A DNA stretch of 64,000 nucleotides from Erysipelothrix piscisicarius (GTDB lineage Bacteria > Bacillota_I > Bacilli_A > Erysipelotrichales > Erysipelotrichaceae). The stretch covers positions 868,001-932,000 of the forward strand of contig NZ_CP034234.1 of the NCBI RefSeq assembly GCF_003931795.1, read 5' to 3'. The notes under the pieces are model-generated. The model searched no databases. It saw only the letters and a list, made by a program, of their open reading frames with translations, and was not told where the DNA came from. Shown one piece after another: positions 9,876-18,569 of the stretch (positions within the stretch are counted from its first letter, which is position 1; every line of letters begins with the position of its first letter). The position numbers and the translations under genes were made by a program.

Positions 9876-9951
9876 GGGGTTTTAGCTCAGCTGGGAGAGC
9901 GCCTGCCTTGCACGCAGGAGGTCAACGGTTCGATCCCGTTAAGCTCCACCA
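9876..9951 (+). tRNA. tRNA-Ala(TGC), copy 1
   Basis: 76-base cloverleaf with encoded CCA and anticodon TGC in GCCTTGCACGC. The acceptor stem carries the G3-T70 pair, the alanine identity element. It follows tRNA-Ile by 18 bases in the same unit. Confidence 0.97.
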
Positions 9952-9961
9952 ATTTTAAATT

Positions 9962-9989
9962 AAAAGCCATTCAATGAATGGCTTTTTTT
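9962..9989 (+). terminator. Terminator of tRNA unit 1
   Basis: Ten-base stem AAAGCCATTC/GAATGGCTTT followed by a T run. Confidence 0.88.
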
Positions 9990-10215
9990 ATTGATACTTC
10001 AAAATTTGGAAGGGTGAAATTATCACTTATCCAGGCGTTTTAGCGATTCTAAGCCCTGTTTGATGCATTTATAACTATAACTGGCATACATACCGTTTAA
10101 CGCTTAGGAGCGCCCAAATAAAGAGGTGTAAATATATTGGAAATATATACTATATTGCTGAATTTACTATTGTTTTTTTTAGGAACCTGTGATATTATAA
10201 ATACACGAAATACAT
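9990..10215. other. Intergenic stretch without a gene
   Basis: About 225 bases between tRNA unit 1 and the solo tRNA-Ala. No credible coding frame is present. The only clear signal is a promoter-like TTGTTT...TATTAT (about 10170-10198) for the tRNA that follows. Confidence 0.5.
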
Positions 10216-10291
10216 GGGGTTTTAGCTCAGCTGGGAGAGCGCCTGCCTTGCACGCAGGAGGTCAACGGTTCGATCCCGTTAAGCTCCACCA
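10216..10291 (+). tRNA. tRNA-Ala(TGC), solo copy 2
   Basis: 76-base cloverleaf identical to the other tRNA-Ala copies but with no tRNA-Ile before it. Its own weaker promoter-like boxes lie about 20-45 bases upstream. Confidence 0.96.
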
Positions 10292-10304
10292 AATTTCAAA
10301 TAAC

Positions 10305-10328
10305 AAACGACATCAGATGTCGTTTTTT
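10305..10328 (+). terminator. Terminator after solo tRNA-Ala
   Basis: Stem ACGACATC/GATGTCGT with a one-base gap in the primary sequence and a T run; the real loop must open a few pairs. Confidence 0.8.
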
Positions 10329-10447
10329 TATTGCGATTCGTAGTTTAATCTTGAATTGTGTGATGATTGGGCACAAGATTATCACAGTCATTTCATTGCA
10401 AATATTTAGGTATCGGCGTTATACTATACATATAGGAGGATTTTGAG

Positions 10448-10888
10448 ATGAATAACTTGTATGAAGAAATGAATGTATTTTTGGCTGATCAAATTGTTTT
10501 GGGTATGAAAATTCATAATATCCACTGGTTCTTAAAAGGTGAAGGCTTCTTCCCTGTTCACGAACAAATGGACACCTATTATGAAGAAGCAGAAGAACGT
10601 ATTGATGAAGTTGCTGAACGCCTTCTAACAATCGGATCAAAGCCTGTAGGAAACTTAGCAGAAGTCCTAAAAATGACTTCGATTAAAGAATTGGATCAAT
10701 CTTGGAAAACAGCAAAAGAAGGTTTTGAGCACCTTATTGTTGATTTTGAACACATGAATCGTTCTGCATTACGATTGGTTGAACTTGCTGAAGCAGCAAA
10801 CGACCCTGGAACTGCGGACTACTTTACGGCAGTGTCACAAGATCTTGGCAAAAACTTATGGATGTTTAATACTTACATTCGTGACTAA
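10448..10888 (+). CDS. dps: Dps-family ferritin-like DNA-binding protein
   Basis: A 146-residue Dps-type miniferritin. Twelve subunits form a cage that oxidises and stores iron with hydrogen peroxide and protects DNA from Fenton damage. The ferroxidase-site ligands are visible as H26 (in NIHWFLKG), H38, and D53/E57 in RIDEVAERL. The two-helix repeat pattern matches the four-helix bundle. It has its own AGGAGG and terminator, so it is monocistronic. In Firmicutes dps is usually controlled by PerR or sigma-B; no clear PerR box is seen upstream. It sits oddly between tRNA units. Confidence 0.92.
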   Translation: MNNLYEEMNVFLADQIVLGMKIHNIHWFLKGEGFFPVHEQMDTYYEEAEERIDEVAERLLTIGSKPVGNLAEVLKMTSIKELDQSWKTAKEGFEHLIVDFEHMNRSALRLVELAEAANDPGTADYFTAVSQDLGKNLWMFNTYIRD

Positions 10889-10899
10889 GTTGTTATTTT

Positions 10900-10926
10900 A
10901 GAGCATCTTTTGATGCTCTTTTTTTT
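10900..10926 (+). terminator. Terminator of dps
   Basis: Stem AGAGCATC/GATGCTCT with a TTTT loop and a T run. Confidence 0.9.
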
Positions 10927-11005
10927 ATATTTGAACTTATTTTGTCGCGGTTTAATCACGTTTTTTGTTTTATTTTTTTATTTGTTTGATTTGACTCATT
11001 TCGTG

Positions 11006-11034
11006 TTGACATGGGTGTTTGAGAGTGGTATATT
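11006..11034 (+). promoter_or_regulatory. Promoter of tRNA-Ile/Ala unit 2
   Basis: TTGACA (11006-11011), 17 bases, TATATT (11029-11034), then the same AAGGCAGTTAAGAAAT leader as unit 1. Confidence 0.87.
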
Positions 11035-11053
11035 ATTAAGGCAGTTAAGAAAT

Positions 11054-11130
<77 letters not shown>

Positions 11131-11149
11131 TTTCTTTTGTTTAAATTTT

Positions 11150-11225
11150 GGGGTTTTAGCTCAGCTGGGAGAGCGCCTGCCTTGCACGCAGGAGGTCAAC
11201 GGTTCGATCCCGTTAAGCTCCACCA
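11150..11225 (+). tRNA. tRNA-Ala(TGC), copy 3
   Basis: 76-base cloverleaf with TGC anticodon and encoded CCA, 19 bases after tRNA-Ile copy 2. Confidence 0.97.
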
Positions 11226-11239
11226 ATTTATCAATTTGT

Positions 11240-11283
11240 AAACGTTCTACTGAGATCGATGATCCTTGTATGAACGTTTTTTT
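11240..11283 (+). terminator. Probable terminator of tRNA unit 2
   Basis: Stem AAACGTTC/GAACGTTT around a loop of about 24 bases, followed by a T run; weaker than its neighbours because of the large loop. Confidence 0.6.
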
Positions 11284-11482
11284 ATTATAGATTTGATGAG
11301 TGAATGAGAGAGTCCGTGTTCTCTTATTTAGAGACGATTCGATACGTTTTAGAGTCTTTGGATGTCCTCATCCTTGATGATGTCTTGAGTGTGTTCGGAT
11401 TGCTGAATTTGGAACATTTACGGCATATAGGGTGATGTAAAAGCACGATAGCGTAAAAAGTGATAATTGTTTGAAAATCTTA

Positions 11483-11511
11483 TTGACACACTATGTTTTG
11501 GGTGGTATATT
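11483..11511 (+). promoter_or_regulatory. Promoter of tRNA-Ile/Ala unit 3
   Basis: TTGACA (11483-11488), 17 bases, TATATT (11506-11511), with an AAGGCAGTCAAGGAAAT leader that differs slightly from units 1 and 2. Confidence 0.87.
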
Positions 11512-11531
11512 ATTAAGGCAGTCAAGGAAAT

Positions 11532-11608
<77 letters not shown>

Positions 11609-11630
11609 TTTTTACTTGACAATAAGATTT

Positions 11631-11706
11631 GGGGTTTTAGCTCAGCTGGGAGAGCGCCTGCCTTGCACGCAGGAGGTCAACGGTTCGATCCCGTTAAGCT
11701 CCACCA
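11631..11706 (+). tRNA. tRNA-Ala(TGC), copy 4
   Basis: 76-base cloverleaf, TGC anticodon, encoded CCA; closes the last Ile-Ala unit. Confidence 0.97.
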
Positions 11707-11719
11707 TATATAAATTAAC

Positions 11720-11744
11720 GCATGACTACGGTTATGCTTTTTTT
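11720..11744 (+). terminator. Terminator of tRNA unit 3
   Basis: Stem GCATGAC/GTTATGC (one G-T pair), TACG loop, T run. Confidence 0.8.
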
Positions 11745-11841
11745 GTATGGGGATGTTTATCACAATAATACATAGAACTGTCGACAAAATGTCCCTGTTG
11801 TGAACTCATTTCCCGTTATAATAAGGATAAGAGGTGGTAGG

Positions 11842-12286
11842 ATGATTAAAACAATTGATTTACATCATGATGACGTGATGCGACTTGTGGATGTATGGGA
11901 GCAGTCTGTGCGTGATACGCATGATTTTATTACTGAAGCAATGATTGATGCGATGCGTCCAGAAGTTCATACCGCATTTGCATCAATGGATGCAGTCGTT
12001 GTCTATGAGGATCATCATATGATTTCAGGGTTTATGGACGTATTAAATCAAAAGGTCGAGATGCTCTTTCTTGATGCATCTGCTCGAGGGCACGGTGTGG
12101 GTTCGCGTCTCATCCACTATGCGATTTCAGAATTCTCTGTAAATCGAGTTGATGTGAATGAACAAAATTATCAAGCGCGGGGGATTTTATGAACATTTGG
12201 GTTTTGAGGTGTATGACCGTTCAGAGTGTGATGATGCAGGTCGTCCGTTCCCAATCTTACATATGAAGCGTTCTAGGGTGGTTTGA
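11842..12286 (+). pseudogene. GNAT-family N-acetyltransferase with one frameshift near the end
   Basis: A GNAT acetyltransferase of the YjaB/ElaA-like size class; the substrate is unknown. The acetyl-CoA binding loop is visible as ARGHGVGSRLIHYAI (motif A, R-G-x-G-x-G). The first frame stops after NYQARGIL. The next frame continues as FYEHLGFEVYDRSECDDAGRPFPILHMKR, the normal GNAT C-terminus, and both join if one G is removed from the run at 12179-12183. The start at 11842 follows GAGGTGG; the longer upstream frame has no support. Intact length would be about 148 residues. A single G-run indel is more likely a sequencing error than decay, but the protein as written lacks its last beta strands. 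Confidence 0.75.
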
Positions 12287-12403
12287 GTGTGTTTTTTTTT
12301 CGATTTACATGCTTTATTTGAGAAATGTTAATTTAATTTCATATTCACCGTTTTTTCACGTGGTATCATGAGAATGGTCGAATTTTATAAATGGAGGCAT
12401 ACT

Positions 12404-14107
12404 ATGCAATTATTGGCTGCACAATCACAGTCTATTATGGATTTGGGAATTCACGTAATTTTAGGTGGGTTCGGTTTATTCATGTTGGGAATTAATTCAT
12501 TGGGAGATGGTTTTAAAAAAGTAGCGGGAAACCGCATGCGGGATTATATTGATAAATATACGAGCAATCTTTTTTCTGCAATTTTAGTGGGGGCTTTGAT
12601 TACAGGAATTATGCAATCGAGTTCTGCGGCTACGGTTATTTCCATTTCGCTTGTTCGCGCGGGCTTAATGCGCTTAGATCAAGCAATCGGAATTTCTTTA
12701 GGCGCAAATATTGGTACGACTGTAACGGCGATTATCGTTGGATTAAATATTGATGAAATGGGTTATTTCTTCTTATTTATTGGGGCAATGATGGTGCTCT
12801 TTGCGTCACGTCGTGATATTAAAAACTATGGACAAGTTGTTCTTGCATTTGGTTTAACATTCGTTGGGTTACAAATTATGAGTGAAAAGCTCATGCTTAT
12901 ACAACAAATGCCATTTTTTGAAGCGTTAATGGTGCAACTCTCTGATCATCCTTGGTTTGCGATGTTAGGTGGTACGGTGTTAACTGGAATTATTAATTCA
13001 TCTTCCGCAACAATTGCGGTTGTTCAAAAGATTTATGGTAACGGTGGTATGTCCATGGTTGCTGCGACGGCGTTTGTATTTGGTTCAAATATTGGTACGA
13101 CGGTGACAGCATTGTTTGCGTCAATGGGTGGTTCCATTGCAACACGTCGTGCTGGTTTGTTCCATACAATGTTTAACGTTATTGGGGCAGTCTTGATGAT
13201 GTTATTTGTAACACCTTATTCACAATTTATTTTAAAAATTAATGCCTTAATGGGTGGTACGGATGCTATGGCCGTGGGAATTGCGCATTTTGTATTTAAC
13301 CTGTTCTTTGCAATTCTGGTAATTCCGTTTGTTCCAGCCTTTATACGTCTTCTTAAGATTTTAATTCCTGGTGAAGATAAAATTAGAAGTCGTGAAAAAC
13401 TGAAACCTCTTGATCGTGATATTATTCATACTTATCCAGAAGGCGCGCTTCAACTGGCAAAAGCACGCACCACCAAAATGGGTGACTTGGTTCTGGAAGC
13501 CGTGGATGCATCCCATGGTTACTTACATTCTAAGGATGACGAGGATTATGAGATTGTCATGCAACTTGAAGGTATGGTGAACCAGTTGGATACGGAATTG
13601 ACGGAGTACCTCCTTGAAATTATGAAACATAGTAATTCTGATTCACATATCGCGGATACGTATACAAAGTATTTAGAAGTTATTAAAAATTATGAACGTA
13701 TGAGTGATTTATCAACCAATCTCGTTGAGTTTTATCGTATGGTTTTTGAAAATCGTGAGAATTTCTCTGAAGATGCTTTGCATGATTTAGATACAATGTA
13801 TAAACTTCTTATGGATATGATGCGTCGTTCACTCAAAATCTTTGATACTGAGGATTTAACGCGTTTTGATGCTTTAATCCGCGATGAGGAGTATCTAGAC
13901 TTGATTGAAGATAAATATCGTGAGAAACATTTCCAACGCATGGCGGAAGGGATTTGTGATGAAAAGGTTGCAAGTTCTATCTTCATTGACGTTCTCGGTA
14001 TTTTAGAACGTATTGGCGATCATGGCGTTAATGTTTCAGGTTATGTGCATTCCGCAGTTGGTGTGCATGCGAATCGTGAAGATGTTATTTTAAAATCAAA
14101 TAATTAA
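12404..14107 (+). CDS. Na+/phosphate cotransporter (NptA/PhoU-domain type)
   Basis: A 567-residue sodium-dependent phosphate symporter of the bacterial Na/Pi II family. The N-terminal membrane half holds two inverted repeats with the family's glutamine-serine signatures: MQSSSAATVISISLVRAG (about residues 67-84) and a second NSSSATIAVVQK segment near residue 200. A PhoU-like helical domain fills the C-terminus from about residue 350. The start at 12404 has GGAGG at the right distance. A near-copy follows 125 bases downstream but is broken, so this copy may carry the function alone. The hairpin at 14112-14142 ends the transcript. Confidence 0.92.
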   Translation: MQLLAAQSQSIMDLGIHVILGGFGLFMLGINSLGDGFKKVAGNRMRDYIDKYTSNLFSAILVGALITGIMQSSSAATVISISLVRAGLMRLDQAIGISLGANIGTTVTAIIVGLNIDEMGYFFLFIGAMMVLFASRRDIKNYGQVVLAFGLTFVGLQIMSEKLMLIQQMPFFEALMVQLSDHPWFAMLGGTVLTGIINSSSATIAVVQKIYGNGGMSMVAATAFVFGSNIGTTVTALFASMGGSIATRRAGLFHTMFNVIGAVLMMLFVTPYSQFILKINALMGGTDAMAVGIAHFVFNLFFAILVIPFVPAFIRLLKILIPGEDKIRSREKLKPLDRDIIHTYPEGALQLAKARTTKMGDLVLEAVDASHGYLHSKDDEDYEIVMQLEGMVNQLDTELTEYLLEIMKHSNSDSHIADTYTKYLEVIKNYERMSDLSTNLVEFYRMVFENRENFSEDALHDLDTMYKLLMDMMRRSLKIFDTEDLTRFDALIRDEEYLDLIEDKYREKHFQRMAEGICDEKVASSIFIDVLGILERIGDHGVNVSGYVHSAVGVHANREDVILKSNN

Positions 14108-14111
14108 ACCG

Positions 14112-14142
14112 AAAACTGAAACGCATAAGTTTCAGTTTTTTT
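14112..14142 (+). terminator. Terminator between Na/Pi paralogues
   Basis: Ten-base stem AAACTGAAAC/GTTTCAGTTT with a six-base loop and a T run. Confidence 0.88.
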
Positions 14143-14231
14143 CTTTTAACTCTTTTAAAGAAATATATACCATGCTTGATTGATATTGTGATATTATGGT
14201 GATGGTCTAAATTTTTTTTATGGAGGAAAGA

Positions 14232-15918
14232 ATGAATAGTTTATTCTTGGCAACTCAAAATCCATCGTTTTCGGATTTGGGTATTAATGTCATTCTAGGT
14301 GGATTCGGCCTTTTTATTCTTGGAATTAAATTTCTTGGAGAAGGATTAAAGGAAGCCGCAGGGCCTAAAATACGAGATTATATTGAAAAATACACGAGTA
14401 ATACCGTGATGGCGATTTTAGTTGGTGTTGCAATTACTGCAATCATGCAATCAAGTACTGCCGCAACGGTTATCTCAATTAGTTTAGTACGCGCAGGGTT
14501 AATGCGTTTGGATCAAGCGATTGGTATTTCAATTGGAGCGAACGTAGAAACAACGGTAACCGCGTTAATGATTGGTTTAAATGTTGATGAATTGGGTTTT
14601 ATTTTTATTTGTAGGTGCGATGATTATTGCATTTTCAAAACGCAAAAAATATAAAAATATCGGTCAGATTTTATTTGGCTTTGGAATTACTTTTGTTGGT
14701 TTAAAACTGATGAGTGATAAGTTAATCCTCATTCAATAGTATCCATTCTTTGAAGCATTTATGCTTAAAATGTCACAAAGTCCTTGGCTTGCTCTTTTTG
14801 CAGGTACCATAGCGACGGCAATTATTAATTCTTCTATGGCAGTCATCGCACTTGTTCAAAAGATTTATGCGAACGGCGGTATGTCGATGGTTGCGGCTTC
14901 TGCCTTTGTATTTGGTTCGAATATTGGAACGACACTTACGGCAGTGCTTGCATCCATTGGTGGGTCCGTGTCAACGCGACGCGCCGGATGGTTTCATGTA
15001 ATTTTTAACTTTACAGGGGCAATTATTGTTATGATATTCATAGAGCTTTACGCTGCCTTTATGGTAAGTGTTAATGAATTAATTGGTGGCTCACTCGCTT
15101 TTGCGGTGGGACTGAACCATTTCTTTTTTAATCTAATTTTCGCGATTGTGATCATACCTTTTGTACCAGCGTTTATTCGTTTGATGGAATTTTTAATTCC
15201 TGGTGAAGATAAAATCAAAGAACGTGAAAAGATTAAACCTCTTGATTACGGTTTGATTGGAACCTTTCCAGAAGGGGCGCTTCAATTAGCACGTAAAACG
15301 ACGGTGAAAATGGCAGATTTAGTTCTAGAATCAGTCGAAACGTCGAATCAGTTCTTGCATTCGCGAGATATGGAAGATTATGATGTTGTGATGCAACTTG
15401 AGGAAATGGTGAATGGTTTAGATACAGATCTTACTAAATATTTACTCGAAATTGCGAAGCAAACGGATGTTTCCGGACATATTACCGAAGAATACACCAA
15501 AAACTTAGAAATAATAAAGAATTATGAACGCATGAGTGACCTCTCGACAAATCTAGTGGAATTTTATAAAATGAGTTTTGAGAATCGTGAGTCGTTTTCA
15601 GAAGACGCGCTTCGTGATTTGGATACTATGTACCAACTGCTTATGGATATGTTGAAGCGTTCAACGAAAATATTTGAACGTGAGGATTTATCAGGATTTG
15701 AATCTCTATGTCGTGATGAAGAGTATATGGATCTTATTGAAGAGAAATACCGCGAGAAGCACTTTCAACGCATGGCAGAAGGAATCTGCGATGCAAAGGT
15801 TACGAGCTCAATCTATATTGATATTTTAGGTATTCTTGAACGTATTGGAGATCATGGCGTTAATATTGCACGGAATATGTTCTCGGCTGTGAAGTTGCAT
15901 ACTTCTGACGAACACTAA
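14232..15918 (+). pseudogene. Second Na+/phosphate cotransporter paralogue, broken by frameshift and stop
   Basis: A tandem paralogue of the gene at 12404, alike throughout, including the QSSTAATVISISLVRAGLMRL motif region, the second NSSMAVIALVQK repeat and the PhoU-like tail. Reading breaks at a T run (14602-14606): one added T restores GFIFLFVGAMIIAFS. After that an in-frame TAG at 14737-14739 replaces the glutamine that the intact paralogue has in LIQQMPFFEA (here LILIQ-stop-YPFFEA). One lesion is an indel and one a substitution, so simple sequencing error is less likely than for the other indels. The second repeat has Met where the first paralogue has Ser in NSSSAT. The remaining frame overlaps nothing downstream, and a nucleoside enzyme follows 12 bases later. 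Confidence 0.85.
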
Positions 15919-15930
15919 AAGGGGGATATT

Positions 15931-16413
15931 ATGAAGAAAATTTATTTTGCAAGTCCATTGTTTACGCATATGGAGTTTCGTTATAATGCGGAAGTTGTTG
16001 CACAAATTCGATCGGTTTACCCAAATGTGGAGGTCTATCTTCCTCAGGAACAGATGGAAATTAACGATAAGAATAGTTATGCGAATTCCATGATGATTGC
16101 ACAGGCAGACACGGATGCGCTTTTGAAATCAGATCTTATTGTTGCGGTATTGGATGGGCAAACCATTGATGCCGGTGTCGCATCAGAGGTGGGTGTTGCC
16201 TATCAAGCAAATATTCCGATGATCGGACTCTATACGGATAGTCGTCAACAAGGGGCTGACAACGCAGAAAAAATCAATGCTTTGCGTGAAGTTGCGGAAT
16301 CACAATTTTCTTATGTGAATTTGTACACTGTGGGTCTTATCAAACTTAAGGGAACAGTCGTAACGGATGAACAAACACTTATTGAACTTATTGGTGAAAT
16401 ATTAGGTCAATAA
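15931..16413 (+). CDS. Nucleoside 2-deoxyribosyltransferase
   Basis: Transfers 2-deoxyribose between purine and pyrimidine bases in nucleoside salvage. The 160-residue protein has the family's opening KKIYFASPLFT (residues 2-12), the substrate-binding LDGQTIDAG segment (about 74-82) and the nucleophile E86 in ASEVGVAYQ. The usual C-terminal Asn-aromatic contact is weak here (residues 148-160), so substrate choice is uncertain. It follows the broken Na/Pi gene by 12 bases behind a GGGGG ribosome site and may share its transcript. A short inverted repeat (16404-16421) without a good T run lies at its end. Confidence 0.9.
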   Translation: MKKIYFASPLFTHMEFRYNAEVVAQIRSVYPNVEVYLPQEQMEINDKNSYANSMMIAQADTDALLKSDLIVAVLDGQTIDAGVASEVGVAYQANIPMIGLYTDSRQQGADNAEKINALREVAESQFSYVNLYTVGLIKLKGTVVTDEQTLIELIGEILGQ

Positions 16414-16422
16414 TTGACCTGT

Positions 16423-16451
16423 TTGACACCACCTTTGTTTTTGGGTATAGT
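16423..16451 (+). promoter_or_regulatory. Promoter of the first ABC-F leader
   Basis: TTGACA (16423-16428), 17 bases, TATAGT (16446-16451). The transcript should start near 16458 and carry the leader peptide and the ABC-F gene. Confidence 0.75.
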
Positions 16452-16474
16452 ATCAATAACAAGGCGGTGGGAAC

Positions 16475-16521
16475 ATGGACAGAATTTCTTTCTAAATCAT
16501 TAATAATAAAATAGGAGGAAG
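16475..16521 (+). promoter_or_regulatory. Leader-peptide attenuator upstream of ABC-F gene 1
   Basis: A short ORF, MDRISF-stop (16475-16495), has a purine-rich GGCGGTGGGA site in front. Its last codons (16485-16494, TTTCTTTCTA) can pair over ten positions, with three G-U pairs, to 16512-16521 (TAGGAGGAAG), which is the Shine-Dalgarno region of the ABC-F gene. The loop is 17 bases. A ribosome stalled on the small ORF would keep this pairing open and release translation, the known logic of antibiotic-sensing leaders in front of ribosome-protection genes. That this leader acts so is inference. Confidence 0.55.
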
Positions 16522-16528
16522 TTTTGTC

Positions 16529-18025
16529 ATGTTTAATTTTAGTCTTAATATTAAGACGGAAGCAGGGCGCGAGCTTATCGCGCCTTTTTCTATGTCTTTA
16601 AATCAAAATGATCGCGTCGCATTAATTGGTGAGGAAGGGAATGGAAAAAGTCTAACCCTTAAGGCACTCGTCCAAGATAATTCTTTAGATGAGCTTCATG
16701 TTTCAAGGACGCTAAACAGTCGTCATGTGGTATTTGGCTATCTGAGTCAAGAAATGCCTCGAACGTTGCTTGAACAAGATGCGCTTTCGTATATCATTAA
16801 AGAACAATGGAATCGATATGGTGATGTGTCTCGGAAAATGAAGGAAGTCTTACCTCATTTTGAAATGGAGGATTTAAATCGTCCCATGCACTCATATAGT
16901 GGTGGGGAGCGCGTGCGCTTGCAGTTATTACAGTTGATGGTGCATCCATGTGACTGTTATCTTCTGGATGAGCCCAGCAATGACTTAGATTTAGAAACGT
17001 TAATGTGGCTCGAAGGGTGGATGCTTGCGCAAACCAAACCCATTATCTTTGTATCGCATGAAGTCATGTTCTTGCAAACGTGTGCGAATCGTATTGTTCA
17101 TCTTGAACAAACACATCGTAAAACACGCTCACATGTTACAGTCTATGAAGGTGATTATCAAGGATATTGTGATGCCTTTCTCAGTCAGATTCAAAAACAT
17201 AATCATGATGTTAAGTTGCGTCAAAAAGAAAAACAAAAACAAGAAGCGCGATGGCATCAGTTATACCAAAAAGTAGAGCATCGTCAACGGACACAAACCC
17301 GTCAAGATCCAGCAAAAGGACGTCTTTTGAAGAAAAAAATGCATACGATAAAATCGATGGAGCGACGTTTTGAGCGGGAAGTCGTGCCGGAAAAACGCGA
17401 TTTTGAAGGTGCGATCAAGCTATCGTTTGAGGAACAAGCGAGAATCCATCAAAAAAAGATCTTAGATTTTCATCTTGATGAATTGGTGCGAGAAGGACGT
17501 ATTCTGGCTTGTGATCTCGATATTGTGGTGTATAGCCGTGATCGCATTGCCATTGTTGGGTCCAATGGTGTAGGGAAGACAACGTTTCTGCATGAAATAA
17601 TAAAAGAAATTGATGCTGAAGATGTCGGTGTGATGCATCAGTCCTACGATCTTAACTTGGATTATGATTTGTCACCGATTGAAAACTGTGTTCTTGAAGG
17701 GTCCCGCGATGAACGTGGTCTGATCACAAATCATCTAGGGAGTTTGAAATTTACAGAGGATGAGATGAACACGCCGATGGAACGGCTATCGGGTGGTCAA
17801 AAAGCTAAGGTATCACTGCTGAAATTAGTTCTTAAGAATCCGAAAATAATCATTCTCGATGAGCCAACACGAAACTTGAGTCCACTCAGTGTTGGTGTGA
17901 TCTATCACTTACTTAATAACTATCAAGGGGGGATTATTTCTGTAACGCATGATCGTGCACTGATTCAAGAAGTGATGGATGATGTTTATTCATTTGATGC
18001 ATCTGGACTTAAGAAAATATCTTAA
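16529..18025 (+). CDS. ABC-F ATPase, probable ribosome-protection type, copy 1
   Basis: A 498-residue soluble protein with two ABC domains and no membrane segment, the ABC-F layout. Domain 1: Walker A GEEGNGKS (about residues 34-41), signature YSGGERVR, Walker B CYLLDEPSNDLDLE. A charged linker follows (about 210-290), which in ABC-F proteins reaches the P-site tRNA and sets drug specificity. Domain 2: Walker A GSNGVGKT, signature LSGGQKAK, Walker B IIILDEPTRNLSPLS. The divergent DEPTRNLSP is typical of the antibiotic-resistance side of the family (VmlR, Vga, Lsa relatives) rather than housekeeping EttA. A paralogue lies at 26284. The uORF leader suggests drug induction. The drug class cannot be read from the sequence. 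Confidence 0.85.
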   Translation: MFNFSLNIKTEAGRELIAPFSMSLNQNDRVALIGEEGNGKSLTLKALVQDNSLDELHVSRTLNSRHVVFGYLSQEMPRTLLEQDALSYIIKEQWNRYGDVSRKMKEVLPHFEMEDLNRPMHSYSGGERVRLQLLQLMVHPCDCYLLDEPSNDLDLETLMWLEGWMLAQTKPIIFVSHEVMFLQTCANRIVHLEQTHRKTRSHVTVYEGDYQGYCDAFLSQIQKHNHDVKLRQKEKQKQEARWHQLYQKVEHRQRTQTRQDPAKGRLLKKKMHTIKSMERRFEREVVPEKRDFEGAIKLSFEEQARIHQKKILDFHLDELVREGRILACDLDIVVYSRDRIAIVGSNGVGKTTFLHEIIKEIDAEDVGVMHQSYDLNLDYDLSPIENCVLEGSRDERGLITNHLGSLKFTEDEMNTPMERLSGGQKAKVSLLKLVLKNPKIIILDEPTRNLSPLSVGVIYHLLNNYQGGIISVTHDRALIQEVMDDVYSFDASGLKKIS

Positions 18026-18123
18026 TATTTCCCGGGTGAATTTTTTGTGAAGAAAATTGTTTTCGAATCAATTTGAGACTTTGCGTGAAAACGAGTAGAA
18101 TAAAAGATAAGGATGGTGGAACT

Positions 18124-18540
18124 ATGAAAGAACACGTAATTCGTTTAATGCCGGGTGATGATTTATTGCAAGGAATTGATGCTTACTGTAAGAAATTTCA
18201 AATTACATCAGGCTATATTGGAACCTGTGTTGGCAGTTTATCCAGTGTAGTGTTTCGAAAAGGACATAATAAAAAAGAGATACAACTCAAAGGGCCATAT
18301 GAAATTGTTTCGTGTGTGGGAACCGTTTCTCAAGGAGGACACCATATTCACGCTTCCATCAGTGATTTGGAATTTAAAGTAATGGGTGGTCACGTAGCGC
18401 TGGGATGTACGGTAAAGTCAACGGCAGAGATTGTTATTATTGAGCTGGAACATCATCAATTAACACGAACTAAAGGTGAATTATCTGGATTTAAGGAGCT
18501 TGAAATCGAAGTTACCGGTAGTGTATGTAAAGAGCGTTAA
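18124..18540 (+). CDS. PPC/DUF296-domain protein
   Basis: A 138-residue single-domain protein of the PPC (DUF296) family, found alone in bacteria and fused to AT-hooks in plants. The metal-binding signature is visible as GGHHIHASISD (about residues 78-88), preceded by the LMPGDDLLQGI opening and the TSGYIGTCVGSLSSV strand pair. The start is ATG 18124 behind GGTGGA; the longer frame is unsupported. It is monocistronic, with a convergent neighbour sharing its terminator. The cellular role of stand-alone bacterial members is not known; some bind metal, some are linked to nucleoid function. Confidence 0.85.
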   Translation: MKEHVIRLMPGDDLLQGIDAYCKKFQITSGYIGTCVGSLSSVVFRKGHNKKEIQLKGPYEIVSCVGTVSQGGHHIHASISDLEFKVMGGHVALGCTVKSTAEIVIIELEHHQLTRTKGELSGFKELEIEVTGSVCKER

Positions 18541-18569
18541 AAAAAGAACGGAGGCCTCCGTTCTTTTTA
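18540..18569. terminator. Bidirectional terminator
   Basis: A perfect 14-base palindrome (18541-18554 with 18555-18568) with A and T runs at the two ends. It serves the converging PPC-domain gene and the LURP-one gene. Confidence 0.88.

Noticed and set aside
10137-10343. 68-residue ORF across the solo tRNA-Ala
   Set aside because: It reads through the tRNA and its terminator and shows no protein features.
16529-18025. ABC-F gene as housekeeping EttA or Uup
   Set aside because: The DEPTRNLSP Walker B variant, shorter length and attenuator-like leader fit the resistance branch better.
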